Shown piece after piece: positions 25,055 to 33,644 of a stretch of 64,000 nucleotides of DNA. The position numbers were made by a program, and so were the translations under genes. The stretch is from the NCBI GenBank assembly GCA_030432295.1, contig JAUIHI010000009.1:150600-214599 (forward strand). Reading direction: 5' to 3'. A model generated the notes under the pieces. The model was not told the DNA's origin. It saw only the letters and a program-made list of their open reading frames with translations, and made no database searches. The first letter of the stretch is position 1. The number at the start of each line of letters is the position of its first letter. The stretch comes from Anaerolineae bacterium (GTDB lineage: Bacteria; Chloroflexota; Anaerolineae; Caldilineales; Caldilineaceae).

Positions 25055-25717
25055 GTGACCGACATACAGACAATCCTAACCATTTTACAGCGGGGCGGCG
25101 TCGTCCCTGTCGTCCGTCTGCCCAGCCTGGAGCAGGCCGTACCGCTGGTGCGGGCACTCCTGGCCGGTGGCATCACCGCCATCGAACCCACAATGACTTC
25201 CCCCGGCGCGCTGGATGTGCTGCCGATTCTCCTGGCCGAGATTCCCGCCTTTGGCGCGGGCGAGGCTGTGCTGGGCATGGGCAGCGTGACCAGCCCGGAG
25301 CAGGCCGCCGCTGCCATCGACGCTGGCGCACACTTTATTGTCGCGCCGGTGCTGGACCTGCCGACTGTCGCCTACTGCGTGGAGCGGGGCGTGCCGGTGA
25401 TGCCCGGCGCGCTCACCCCTTCCGAAATACAGACGGCCTGGAAAGCGGGCGCGTCGGTGGTGAAGGTCTTCCCGGCCCGGGTCTTTGGCCCCGGCTATTT
25501 CAAAGATGTGCTGGCTCCTCTGCCCCATCTGCGCCTGATGCCGACTGGCGGCGTGGACCTCTCCAACGCGACCGATTTTGTGAAGGCAGGCGCGGTGGCT
25601 GTGGGTGTGGGCAGCGCACTGGTGGACAAGAAATTGATCGACGCGGGCGACTGGGCGGAGATTACCCGGCGTTCGGCTGAATATGTCCGTACTGTACACG
25701 AAGCAAGAGGAAAATAA
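25055..25717 (+). CDS. eda: 2-keto-3-deoxy-6-phosphogluconate (KDPG/KHG) aldolase
   Basis: A 220-aa class I aldolase that splits KDPG to pyruvate and glyceraldehyde 3-phosphate. The barrel begins GGVVPVVRLPSLEQAVPLVRALLAGGITAIEPTMTSPGAL; the Glu of AIEPTM corresponds to the catalytic acid and the Schiff-base Lys lies in ASVVKVFPARVFGPGYF. LRLMPTGGVDLSNATDF is the phosphate-binding segment. The GTG at 25055 has GAGGAG 5 bp upstream. It overlaps the kinase gene by one base, so the two are cotranslated. Confidence 0.92.
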   Translation: MTDIQTILTILQRGGVVPVVRLPSLEQAVPLVRALLAGGITAIEPTMTSPGALDVLPILLAEIPAFGAGEAVLGMGSVTSPEQAAAAIDAGAHFIVAPVLDLPTVAYCVERGVPVMPGALTPSEIQTAWKAGASVVKVFPARVFGPGYFKDVLAPLPHLRLMPTGGVDLSNATDFVKAGAVAVGVGSALVDKKLIDAGDWAEITRRSAEYVRTVHEARGK

Positions 25718-26706
25718 TGGCTACCTACGACGTAGTAACTTTGGGCGAAACAATGTTGCGCTTTACCCCTCCCGGTGTCCAGCGCATCGATCAGGCCCCC
25801 CACTTTGAGTTGGAAGTGGGCGGAACCGAATCCAACACATCCGTCGGGCTGGCCCGGCTGGGGCTGAATGTGGCCTGGCTCTCTCGCTTGCCCGCCAACC
25901 CCCTGGGACGGCGCATTGCCCGCACATTGGCCGGGCAGGGGGTGGACACATCCTACATCGCCTGGTCGGCCACAGACCGGCTGGGGCTCTATTTTATCGA
26001 GTTCGGCGACGGCCCCCGGCCCACGCAGGTGACCTATGACCGGGCTGATTCGGCGATGAGCCGGATGCAGCCGGAGGAGTTGCCTACCGAACTCTTCGAG
26101 CCGGGCCAATCGCGCCATCTGCACCTGACCGGAATTACTGTCGCCATCAGCGAGAGTGCCGCTGCCACGGCCCGACGTGCGGTAGAACTGGCAAAGGCCG
26201 CGGGGATGAGTTTCAGCTTCGATGTGAACTACCGGGCCAAGCTCTGGTCGCCAGCAGAGGCCAAGGCGGGCTGCCACGAATTCGCATCCGCGGCCAATAT
26301 CTTTTTCACCCCTGTCCGGGACGCTGAGTCCATCTACGGCGTCTCTGGCGACCCCGACACAGCCCTGGCCGAATTGCAGGCCCAATACCCCCAGGCCACA
26401 ATTATCCTGACATTGGGCGCAGAGGGGGCTATTGGCGCAGAGCCGGGCAAGACGCCCATCAGCCAGTCCGTCTTCCCCGCGGGGACCGTCGGGCGCATCG
26501 GCGGCGGCGACGCCTTTACAGCGGGCGTACTCTACGGCTATCTCAGCGACACAAACCCGGACACCCGTCTGGCAACTGCTCTGCGCTGGGGCGCGGCCGC
26601 GGCGGCCTACAAATATACGATCCCCGGCGATATGCCCCTCTTCGAGAAAGAGGAAGTCGAAGGGCTGCTGCACAGCGGCAATCAGGCCCCTCAGGTGAGG
26701 AGATAG
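25717..26706 (+). CDS. kdgK: PfkB-family 2-keto-3-deoxygluconate kinase
   Basis: A 329-aa ribokinase-fold sugar kinase. The N-terminal VTLGETMLRFTPPG and VGGTESNTSVGLARLG are characteristic of KDG kinases, and the C-terminal GRIGGGDAFTAGVLYG holds the anion hole and catalytic Asp. It would make KDPG for the aldolase encoded directly upstream, completing breakdown of 2-keto-3-deoxy-aldonates. The TAATG junction implies translational coupling. Confidence 0.92.
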   Translation: MATYDVVTLGETMLRFTPPGVQRIDQAPHFELEVGGTESNTSVGLARLGLNVAWLSRLPANPLGRRIARTLAGQGVDTSYIAWSATDRLGLYFIEFGDGPRPTQVTYDRADSAMSRMQPEELPTELFEPGQSRHLHLTGITVAISESAAATARRAVELAKAAGMSFSFDVNYRAKLWSPAEAKAGCHEFASAANIFFTPVRDAESIYGVSGDPDTALAELQAQYPQATIILTLGAEGAIGAEPGKTPISQSVFPAGTVGRIGGGDAFTAGVLYGYLSDTNPDTRLATALRWGAAAAAYKYTIPGDMPLFEKEEVEGLLHSGNQAPQVRR

Positions 26707-26707
26707 G

Positions 26708-26773
26708 CGAGTTGCGGGTTGCGAATTGCGAGTTAGGCGGTGCATCCGAGCGCAATTCGCAACCCGCAACTCG
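26708..26773. repeat. GAGTTGCGGGTTGCGAATTGCG-type inverted repeat
   Basis: 23-bp perfect arms (26709-26731 and 26751-26773) occupy the whole gap between kdgK and the next gene, ending 8 bp before its ATG. Confidence 0.92.
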
Positions 26774-26781
26774 TAACCCGC

Positions 26782-27846
26782 ATGTCTGACGAAACCCACT
26801 ACCAAATCCTCGGCATCCACCGGCGCGCGCCCATCGAAGTGATCGATGCGGCCTATCAGCGCCTGCAACGGCTGCACCAGGGCGAATATATGCCTGTGCT
26901 GCCGGGGATGGAAGTGGAGGAGACTCCCGCCCAGGCCCAGTGGCGGCGTATCCAACTGGCCTATGACATCCTGAGCAGCCCTATCCACCGGCCCATCTAC
27001 GATGACAAACTGTGGAATGAGGCCCGCCACGCGCCCCCGCCAGCCAAGACCCTATCCGGCAAAAACATTCTGGAACCCCAGGGGGCGTGGCTTTCTTCCC
27101 AGAAACGGGAAGAGGGCTTTCTCTTTTTTCGGATTGGCTGGTCCGCAGATTTTGGCAAAATCCAGGCCCAATTGGAACAGGCCATTCCCGCCGCGGACCG
27201 GCTCTACAGCTCGGAGACCGGCCAATGGCGGCTGGTGGATCGTTACGACGATCTGCTGGCCGAACTCTTCGACAACTTCGAGCGGACCGACCAGCCACCG
27301 CCCAAAGAACTTCCCCGTCCCATCTACCAACGCAAGGAATTCACCCCTACCATCCGCCGCACCTGGCAGCCCTGGACAGGTTGGCCGCTTGTGCTGATTG
27401 GCGGGCTGATTGTGGCGATTGGGGCTACCCTCTTTTTCCCGGCCAACCGCCAGGCCGAGCTTGCGGCCCAGGCCACGGCGACCGCGGTGGTGGCGGCCAA
27501 CGCGGCTCGGGGTTTTGTCAACCAGGGGCCGACGCCCACCTCCACACCTGTACCGGTGAGTGTTGTGCGGGCATCGCTCGTCTATGCCTCGGTCTATCTG
27601 CGCAGCGGTCCCGGAACCGACTTCCCCTCCCTGGCCCTGCTGGACAATCAGCAGGAATACCTGCTGGTGGGCCGCACTATCGACAACACCTGGCTTGTCC
27701 TTTCGGACGGGGAACAGGCGGGCTGGGTCGCTGCCTTTACAGTGACGCCGCTTGGGCCTCTCGACGGGTTGGCGCTCTTTGGCGTGGGAGACGAATTGCC
27801 CGGTTTTGTTCCCACCCCTACGCCGGAACCCGAATCTCTGCAATGA
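26782..27846 (+). CDS. J-domain-like protein with one membrane helix and a bacterial SH3 domain
   Basis: A 354-aa protein in three parts. Residues 1-75 resemble a DnaJ J domain (HYQILGIHRRAPIEVIDAAYQ ... IQLAYDILSSPIHRPIYDD), but the HPD tripeptide needed to stimulate DnaK is absent and is replaced by a longer loop. A transmembrane helix (about 205-222, PLVLIGGLIVAIGATLFF) follows. The C-terminus carries an SH3b domain (YASVYLRSGPGTDFPSLALL, about 270-335) that would lie outside the cell. The ATG at 26782 is used because the upstream codons are repeat sequence. An envelope-sensing or cell-wall-binding role is inferred. Confidence 0.78.
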   Translation: MSDETHYQILGIHRRAPIEVIDAAYQRLQRLHQGEYMPVLPGMEVEETPAQAQWRRIQLAYDILSSPIHRPIYDDKLWNEARHAPPPAKTLSGKNILEPQGAWLSSQKREEGFLFFRIGWSADFGKIQAQLEQAIPAADRLYSSETGQWRLVDRYDDLLAELFDNFERTDQPPPKELPRPIYQRKEFTPTIRRTWQPWTGWPLVLIGGLIVAIGATLFFPANRQAELAAQATATAVVAANAARGFVNQGPTPTSTPVPVSVVRASLVYASVYLRSGPGTDFPSLALLDNQQEYLLVGRTIDNTWLVLSDGEQAGWVAAFTVTPLGPLDGLALFGVGDELPGFVPTPTPEPESLQ

Positions 27847-27874
27847 CGTTGTGGTTGGGGAATTGGCTGATTTC

Positions 27875-27902
27875 GTGACTGCTTACACGGGCGTGCTATA
27901 AT
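27875..27902 (+). promoter_or_regulatory. Sigma-70-type promoter of the cytochrome/ScyD genes
   Basis: GTGACT (27875-27880) and a perfect TATAAT (27897-27902) are 16 bp apart. The next start codon is at 28004, giving a leader of about 95 nt. Confidence 0.65.
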
Positions 27903-28003
27903 GTCCTTTCCCGTCGGGCATTGCCAGCCGGTACGTTCTATCCAATTCCTTCGTTGCGGCCGTCTGTTTGCCCCAGCCGCGGCGAATCGTGAGGCGTTTT
28001 TGT

Positions 28004-28477
28004 ATGCTGCGTTTGTCTCTTTTGGCGTTGTCGATTGCGCTCTGTTTGGCCGGTTGTCTGCCGGCGGCTGTCGATCCGGCTGGGCTGATGACGAGTGTGG
28101 CCTTTGCGCCTACCGCCATCGCCCGGCTTTCCACACCCAGCGCATTGCACGCTTCGGCGGAGAAACTGGACGAAGGGCTGCGCACCTATCGTAGCCAGTA
28201 TTGCGGTGTCTGCCATCAGTTGACAGTAGGGGGAACCACCGGCCAGTTTGGGCCAAGCCACGACGGCCTGGCCTGGACAGCCCAGCGTCGGCTTCTGGAC
28301 CCGGCCTATACGGGCCAGGCCACCACCCCCCACGAATATTTGCGCGAAAGTATTCTGTCACCCGAAGTCTACATTGTGGATGGCTATGCGGATTCGTCCC
28401 ATCACATGCCTTCCTATGCCCATCTGAGCAGTTCCGAGATCGATGCGTTGATCTACCTGATGGAGAATCAGTGGTAA
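28004..28477 (+). CDS. Lipoprotein mono-haem cytochrome c
   Basis: A 157-aa exported c-type cytochrome. The signal peptide ends LCLAGC, a lipobox, so the protein should be anchored outside the membrane. One CxxCH haem site appears in QYCGVCHQL (near residue 70), with a late Met in HHMPSYAHLSSSEIDALIYLMENQ as the probable axial ligand; this C-terminal helix is typical of class I cytochromes c. It is upstream of the ScyD-GlcG gene and 65 bp from it. It may carry electrons for an extracytoplasmic oxidation. Partner unknown. Confidence 0.85.
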   Translation: MLRLSLLALSIALCLAGCLPAAVDPAGLMTSVAFAPTAIARLSTPSALHASAEKLDEGLRTYRSQYCGVCHQLTVGGTTGQFGPSHDGLAWTAQRRLLDPAYTGQATTPHEYLRESILSPEVYIVDGYADSSHHMPSYAHLSSSEIDALIYLMENQW

Positions 28478-28542
28478 GAAAAAACAACGCAAAGTTTGCG
28501 TCCTGTGTGATCGTGTTTTGTCTTTTTAGAGGAGGAGTAAAA

Positions 28543-30489
28543 ATGAAGCTAGAAAATTCGTACAATTGGAATCGCCGATTGGTCATTCTGGCGCTGGTCG
28601 TAGCTCTATCGGTGGTTGGGCTGGTCGGCTCGGCTATGGCCCAGGAAGATGGCAACACAGGGGTCATTGTGGCCGAAGGTTTCAACAGCCCCCAGGGGAT
28701 TCTTGTCACCCGCAACGGCAGCCTGTGGGTCATTGATTCAGGCGTGGGCGGTATCAATGAGGCCAGTGCGATGGACCCCAATACGGGTGAAGTGGTGACA
28801 GCCAAAGTGGGCAATACCTCCCGTGTGATGCAGGTGCAGCCCAACGGCACACAGACCGAAATCAGCACATTGCCTTCGGTGGTGGCGGGCACAGATACCA
28901 CCGGCGGCGCACGTCTGGTCATCCTCAATGGCGTACTCTATGCCACCAGCGGCGTCTGGGTGCAGGCAGCGCGGGACGAACCGCTGCCCAATACCGCGTC
29001 GATTTTGGAAGTGCGCCAGGGCGATGTGAAGGAAATCGCCCAGACCTGGCAGTTGGAAATGGATGAAAACCCGGACGGTTTTGTCGTTGAATCCCACCCA
29101 TTTGGTATGGCTGCGGGACCGGACGGTCTGTTGTATGTGGCCGATGCGGGGGCCAACACGCTGTTGAGTGTGGATCCCGGAACTGGCGCGGTGGAACTGG
29201 TCGCAGTCTTTGATGGCGTCGCCAGCCCGCTGCCCAATCCAGGGCGGGGCGGTGCGTTGGAGTCGGACCCGGTTCCCACCGGTGTCACCTTTGGCGAAGA
29301 CGGAACCATTTATGTGTCGCTCCTGCCCGGCTTCCCCTTCCTGCCCGGCGCATCCAAAGTGGTGACAGTGGACCCGGACAGCGGTGAAGTTGCTGACTTC
29401 GCCACCGGGCTGACAATGCTCACCGACCTGCGCACCGGCCCGGACGGCGAACTCTATGCGGTCCAGTTGGGTGTCTTTACGGATCAGGGGCCTATCCCCG
29501 ACAGCGGCGCTATCCTGCGCATTGGCGAAGGCGAAAGCTCCACTGTGTTGCTCGATGGGCTGGCTTTCCCGACTTCGATTGATTTTGATGCAGACGGCAA
29601 CGGCTATGTGACAGTCAACGGCGTGGGCGCACCGGGCAGCGGGCAGGTGGTGCGCTTCGATGGACTGACCGACTTTGAGGGCGAGCCAATGGGCGCGGCG
29701 GATGCTTCAGCCCCGTCTACTTCCGCCCGGCCTGTGCCCGTGACGGAAGTAGAGACCCCTGCTGTAGCAGACGAGACAGAAATGGAAGAGCCGGAGAACG
29801 GCTGCGCCAATTTGCCCGCCCACGACAGCCTGACCGAAGTGCTGGCGGCTGTGGTGGAAGGCGCTGACAACGGCGGCTTTGGCTTCCACATGTGGGCCAC
29901 GCTGGTGGATCGGGACGGCGTCGTCTGCGCGGTCACTTTCTCCGGCGAGGATCGGGGCGATCAGTGGCCCGGCAGCCGGATTATCTCCGGGCAGAAAGCC
30001 AATACGGCCAACGCCTTCAGCCTGCCCGGTCTGGCTCTGAGCACCGGCAATCTCTACAGCGCTGTGCAGCCCGGCGGCAGTCTCTTTGGCCTGCAAGAGA
30101 GCAATCCGGTGGATACGTCCGTCGCCTACTTCGGCTCGGCCAGCAACTTTGGCACGGAAAACGACCCGATGATCGGTCTGCGGCTGGGCGGTGTGAATGT
30201 CTTTGGCGGCGGGTTAGCGCTATATGACGCGGACGGCGCGCTGCTGGGTGCGGTCGGTGTCAGCGGGGATAGCTCCTGCACAGACCACATCATCGCCTGG
30301 AAGGTACGGGACGCACTGGGGCTGGACAATGTGCCCGACGGTGTCAGCGCCACGGGCGACGACAATATCGTCTTTGACATCGAAGACGGCGCGAGTGCCA
30401 GCGGTTGGGGCCAGCCTACCTGCGGTCTGGGCGAAGTCGAGATTGCCGCGGATCTGCCCGAATCGTTCCCGGTGGGGGCGAATGAGTAG
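28543..30489 (+). CDS. ScyD/ScyE-like beta-propeller protein fused to a GlcG/HbpS-like domain
   Basis: A 648-aa secreted protein. GGAGGAG precedes the ATG at 28543; a signal peptide (RRLVILALVVALSVVGLVG...AMAQE) covers residues 10-35. Residues 40-390 repeat NHL/propeller-like units such as NSPQGILVTRNGSLWVID and PFGMAAGPDGLLYVADAG, as in ScyD/ScyE proteins. An acidic linker (about 395-420) leads to a C-terminal domain (about 425-640; DSLTEVLAAVVEG, PGSRIISGQKANTANAF, GGLALYDADGALLGAVGVSG) of the GlcG/HbpS (DUF336) group, some members of which bind haem. The fusion next to a cytochrome c suggests extracellular redox chemistry. Confidence 0.82.
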   Translation: MKLENSYNWNRRLVILALVVALSVVGLVGSAMAQEDGNTGVIVAEGFNSPQGILVTRNGSLWVIDSGVGGINEASAMDPNTGEVVTAKVGNTSRVMQVQPNGTQTEISTLPSVVAGTDTTGGARLVILNGVLYATSGVWVQAARDEPLPNTASILEVRQGDVKEIAQTWQLEMDENPDGFVVESHPFGMAAGPDGLLYVADAGANTLLSVDPGTGAVELVAVFDGVASPLPNPGRGGALESDPVPTGVTFGEDGTIYVSLLPGFPFLPGASKVVTVDPDSGEVADFATGLTMLTDLRTGPDGELYAVQLGVFTDQGPIPDSGAILRIGEGESSTVLLDGLAFPTSIDFDADGNGYVTVNGVGAPGSGQVVRFDGLTDFEGEPMGAADASAPSTSARPVPVTEVETPAVADETEMEEPENGCANLPAHDSLTEVLAAVVEGADNGGFGFHMWATLVDRDGVVCAVTFSGEDRGDQWPGSRIISGQKANTANAFSLPGLALSTGNLYSAVQPGGSLFGLQESNPVDTSVAYFGSASNFGTENDPMIGLRLGGVNVFGGGLALYDADGALLGAVGVSGDSSCTDHIIAWKVRDALGLDNVPDGVSATGDDNIVFDIEDGASASGWGQPTCGLGEVEIAADLPESFPVGANE

Positions 30490-30519
30490 GTTTTGAGCGA
30501 TTGACAGTTGAGATTTGAG

Positions 30520-30551
30520 AAAGGGGTGTGGCAAATGCCACGCCCCTTTTC
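30520..30551. terminator. Bidirectional terminator between convergent genes
   Basis: A 14-bp stem AAAGGGGTGTGGCA / TGCCACGCCCCTTT with one G-T pair and a 2-base loop, flanked by A and T runs. It lies between the ScyD-GlcG stop and the end of the M23 peptidase gene. Confidence 0.8.
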
Positions 30552-30575
30552 TGTAGGCCAGACGGTCAGCCCGAG

Positions 30576-32015
30576 CTACGGCTGGCTCACCAGTGGCAAA
30601 AAGATGCTATTGGGCGGTTCTATTGCCGGGCGCGGCGTGGGCTGGGGTGTGGCTGTCCCGGTCGGTGTGGGTGGCAGGCTGGTGGGCACATCTGTGCTGG
30701 GGGCCCCCGGCGTCTGCGTTACGGTAGCGGTCGGTGTTTGGCTGGGCATCGCCGTTCGTGTAGCTGTAGCTGTTGCTGTTGCGGTTCCGGTTGGCGTTCC
30801 AGTGGATGTCCAGGTGGGTGATGGGGTTGGCTGACTGTCTGCCACATAGAAAGTTTTTGTGTAGCTGCGTTCGGAAAAATCCACCACAAAAGACCACTGA
30901 CCAACCGGCGCGTTGGCTTCCAAAGTGTAAGACCGATAAATCCAGGCTGTCAGCATCAGGCTGCCCTGCCGGGTGTAGCTCCACTCCCGAAAGAGCGAAC
31001 CGTCCGGGCGCAGAATGCGATAGGATGCGGTCAGCCCAGAGGTAAAATGGCGGAAATATGAGGTGAAGTAGACCGGTTCGCCGGGCGCAAAGACCGTCCG
31101 CTCGTGGCTGTTGCCGGGGGACGGACAACCGGGCATCTCTGGGGCAGCATTGCCGGTTGTCAATTTGTTGACGCCTGGCTCCTGATAGGGGAGCTGCTCG
31201 GCCCACCAGGACGCCGCTGTGGTGGCGTTGCAGGCCCCAGCAAAGGGGTCCACCAGTTTTCCGTCCCGGTCGTAGAGTTCAAAATGCAGGTGGGGCGTGG
31301 AGGAGTTCCCCGAACTGCCTACAAGCCCCAACTGCTCCCCACTCGCTACCGATTCCCCCACACCTTTGGCCGTCACCGAGCCATTTTTCAGATGGCCGTA
31401 CCAGGCGGTGGAGCCGTCGTTGTGGCGGATGTAGACCGCATTCCACTGCTGGCCGGTGAAGCCACAACTGCGGTCGTACTGGCCGTCCTGTTTGTAGACG
31501 ACTATCCCAGGCGCGGCAGCCAGCACAGCCACTTCGCTGTTGTCCATTTTGTTCCACTGAAAGGGCGTGAGCAGAATATCCGTCCCTTTGTGGTTATAGC
31601 CGCCGCTGGTGTCATAGCTTGCCACACCGCAGGCGTAGTCCAACACCTGGTCAGGATAAGCGCTGTTGTGGTCCACAAAATTGGCGATGACCGCGTAGTG
31701 GAAGTCGGTCACGCTTTCCCCCTGCACGGGCAAGAGGGGCCAGGCCAGGCGCGGCTCCTCTTGTCCAGCCAAAGGCATCATCCCGGTGGCTTCCAGCCCG
31801 GCCACATTGCGCCGGATGGCCGACCAGATGGCCGCATACTCGGCGTCGGTCAGCTCCGGCTCGACGGGTTGGACACCCTCTGCAACCACATCCACTCCCT
31901 CTGCGTAATGAGGGATCGATGGCGGCTCCTCCGCACTCTGGGCGCGATCTGACAGTAGGGAGAGCATCCCTGCGGCCAGAATTGATAGGAGGACGAACAA
32001 AACAGTGCGTGTCAT
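30576..32015 (-). CDS. Secreted M23-family metallopeptidase with Thr/Pro-rich tail
   Basis: A 479-aa protein. A signal peptide (residues 1-27) is followed by an M23 peptidase domain: GYNHKGTDILLTPF gives the HxxxD zinc ligands and NSSTPHLHFELYDRDGK gives the HxH ligand. Such enzymes cut peptidoglycan cross-links. A beta-rich region (about 290-395) follows, then a stalk of TPT/TAT repeats (about 398-465), and the C-terminus reads PPNSIFLPLVSQP. The short hydrophobic end resembles the xxLPLV ends of other secreted Chloroflexota proteins, so surface retention or sorting is possible (inference). Confidence 0.88.
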   Translation of the reverse strand: MTRTVLFVLLSILAAGMLSLLSDRAQSAEEPPSIPHYAEGVDVVAEGVQPVEPELTDAEYAAIWSAIRRNVAGLEATGMMPLAGQEEPRLAWPLLPVQGESVTDFHYAVIANFVDHNSAYPDQVLDYACGVASYDTSGGYNHKGTDILLTPFQWNKMDNSEVAVLAAAPGIVVYKQDGQYDRSCGFTGQQWNAVYIRHNDGSTAWYGHLKNGSVTAKGVGESVASGEQLGLVGSSGNSSTPHLHFELYDRDGKLVDPFAGACNATTAASWWAEQLPYQEPGVNKLTTGNAAPEMPGCPSPGNSHERTVFAPGEPVYFTSYFRHFTSGLTASYRILRPDGSLFREWSYTRQGSLMLTAWIYRSYTLEANAPVGQWSFVVDFSERSYTKTFYVADSQPTPSPTWTSTGTPTGTATATATATRTAMPSQTPTATVTQTPGAPSTDVPTSLPPTPTGTATPQPTPRPAIEPPNSIFLPLVSQP

Positions 32016-32235
32016 CAGGTCATCGGGTCAGCAGGCAAATCGTCAATCACATATCCTCAGTAACCCATTTTTTCTCGGATCCGACAATAGGAGATTTGCG
32101 CATTAATTCAGCCAAAGGGTCGGTTTCGTGTCATCTGCCGGTCAGCAATCCTTGCGCTACTTGTGGTAGACTGCATCTGTTCTCTCTTTTCAAACCAATC
32201 ATCAGCATCCAAGCCCCAAATAAAAGGAGCAATTT

Positions 32236-33342
32236 ATGAGTACACTTCCCAATCGACGCAATCCCTTTTCTGGCTCACCGATCGTCATTGCTGCGATTGT
32301 CGTCGTCATCGGCTTCTTTCTGCTTGTCTTTGCCGGTCAGTTCTACTACGCCTTCGAGCGGGTGGATGAGCAGGAAGTGGGCGTCAAATTCCAGGGCGGC
32401 AAGATCAAAGATGTGGTCGGCCCCGGTGTCTATTCGGACGTGGGCCTCTATGTGGACCTGCAACGGGTCTCCAGCCAGGGCATCCCCTTCAGCGTGGAGG
32501 ATCAGGAGATTATCACCAAAGACAAGCAGCGTATCGGTCTGGTGGTCAGCGGTGACATCTTCCGGCCCGGCGTCAACAACAAAGACACACTGCGTACCCT
32601 CTGGGCACAGTATCGGGGCATCTACCTCAGCGATGATCTTGCCACTTCCCGTGTGATGGACCTGGCCCGCCAGGCGATGAAAGTCTGTGTAGGTGACCGC
32701 ACCTTTGACGACAATGTGGTGGGCACGGCACGGGATGTGCTGCGCACTTGCATTGACGAGGAGGTCAGCGCACTGGCCAGCAACTTTGGCCTGTCGATTG
32801 AAAATGTGGTTGTGCCCGACATCATTCTCTCTGGCGATGTGCAGATCGCGCTGGATGCGATTGTAGCCAGCCGCCTGGAAACCGAAAAGGCTGCCCAGGA
32901 CACCCTGCGTGCCCGTGCCCAGGCAGACGCTGAGCAGGCCAAGCAGGAAGGCGAAATTCGTGTGGCCCAGAGCCGGATTCAGGAGCAGGCCCGCCAGGAG
33001 ACGACCCTTGCCCAACTGCAACAGGAGCGGGTGCAGGCCCAGCGGGTGGTGATCGAAGCCGAGAAGAACAACGAGCTCTTTGCCGCCCAGCAGGATTTGG
33101 AGATCAACCGGGCCAAAGCCCAGGCAGCCACCGAACTGGCCAAGGCGGAGATTGCCAGCGAGGCGGCCCTGGCCGAACTCTACAATTCCATGCCTTCCTA
33201 TGTGAGTCTGCTGCTGGCTCGGGCCAATGCCTCTGCGCTCAATGAGACGGACAAAGTGATCTTCGTGCCCGAAGGCACAGCCCCGACAATTGTCCTGCCT
33301 GGCCCCGGCATTGTGCCGACTGTGGACACGGGCGGGCAGTAG
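32236..33342 (+). CDS. SPFH/band-7 (prohibitin/flotillin-like) membrane protein
   Basis: A 368-aa protein. One N-terminal membrane helix (about 17-40) is followed by the band-7 domain (FERVDEQEVGVKFQGGKIKDVVGPGVYSDVGLYVDL through about residue 220), then a coiled-coil region rich in Ala, Gln and Glu (215-320; repeated AxxQAR-type heptads). AAAAGGAG precedes the ATG. Proteins of this type make oligomeric rings that organise membrane domains and proteases. The C-terminal PEGTAPTIVLPGPGIVPT is Pro/Gly-rich. Confidence 0.9.
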   Translation: MSTLPNRRNPFSGSPIVIAAIVVVIGFFLLVFAGQFYYAFERVDEQEVGVKFQGGKIKDVVGPGVYSDVGLYVDLQRVSSQGIPFSVEDQEIITKDKQRIGLVVSGDIFRPGVNNKDTLRTLWAQYRGIYLSDDLATSRVMDLARQAMKVCVGDRTFDDNVVGTARDVLRTCIDEEVSALASNFGLSIENVVVPDIILSGDVQIALDAIVASRLETEKAAQDTLRARAQADAEQAKQEGEIRVAQSRIQEQARQETTLAQLQQERVQAQRVVIEAEKNNELFAAQQDLEINRAKAQAATELAKAEIASEAALAELYNSMPSYVSLLLARANASALNETDKVIFVPEGTAPTIVLPGPGIVPTVDTGGQ

Positions 33343-33434
33343 TACAGGGCAGATGAGAACATCCGGTTGTTCATCCGGTGCAATGTGAAATGTACGCAGT
33401 GCAGGCGTATTCGTGTAACTGTAGGCTGCTATGC

Positions 33435-33463
33435 TTGACGGGAGCCAATGGGGACGGTATGAT
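33435..33463 (+). promoter_or_regulatory. Sigma-70-type promoter of the ygfZ gene
   Basis: TTGACG (33435-33440) and TATGAT (33458-33463) are separated by exactly 17 bp. The start codon is 180 bp downstream, so the leader would be long. Nothing else was recognised in the gap 33343-33644. Confidence 0.7.
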
Positions 33464-33644
33464 CTGAATAGACCAGTCGTTTAGGCGTGGCGAACGAGTA
33501 AATCGTCGATTTGACCTTCCAGGCATCAGCCAGAACTGCTTTCATACTTTCTGAATTTGTGGCTGTTGTCCGGAAGGCTGTCGTTCGTTATTGGGTCGTT
33601 ATTCCTTCGGTTCGACTGAAAATGCCGTTTGGCGGAGAGAAGAT

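Noticed and set aside
25495..27030. 511-aa minus-strand frame
   Set aside because: Antisense to KDG kinase and the aldolase end; no recognisable domain.
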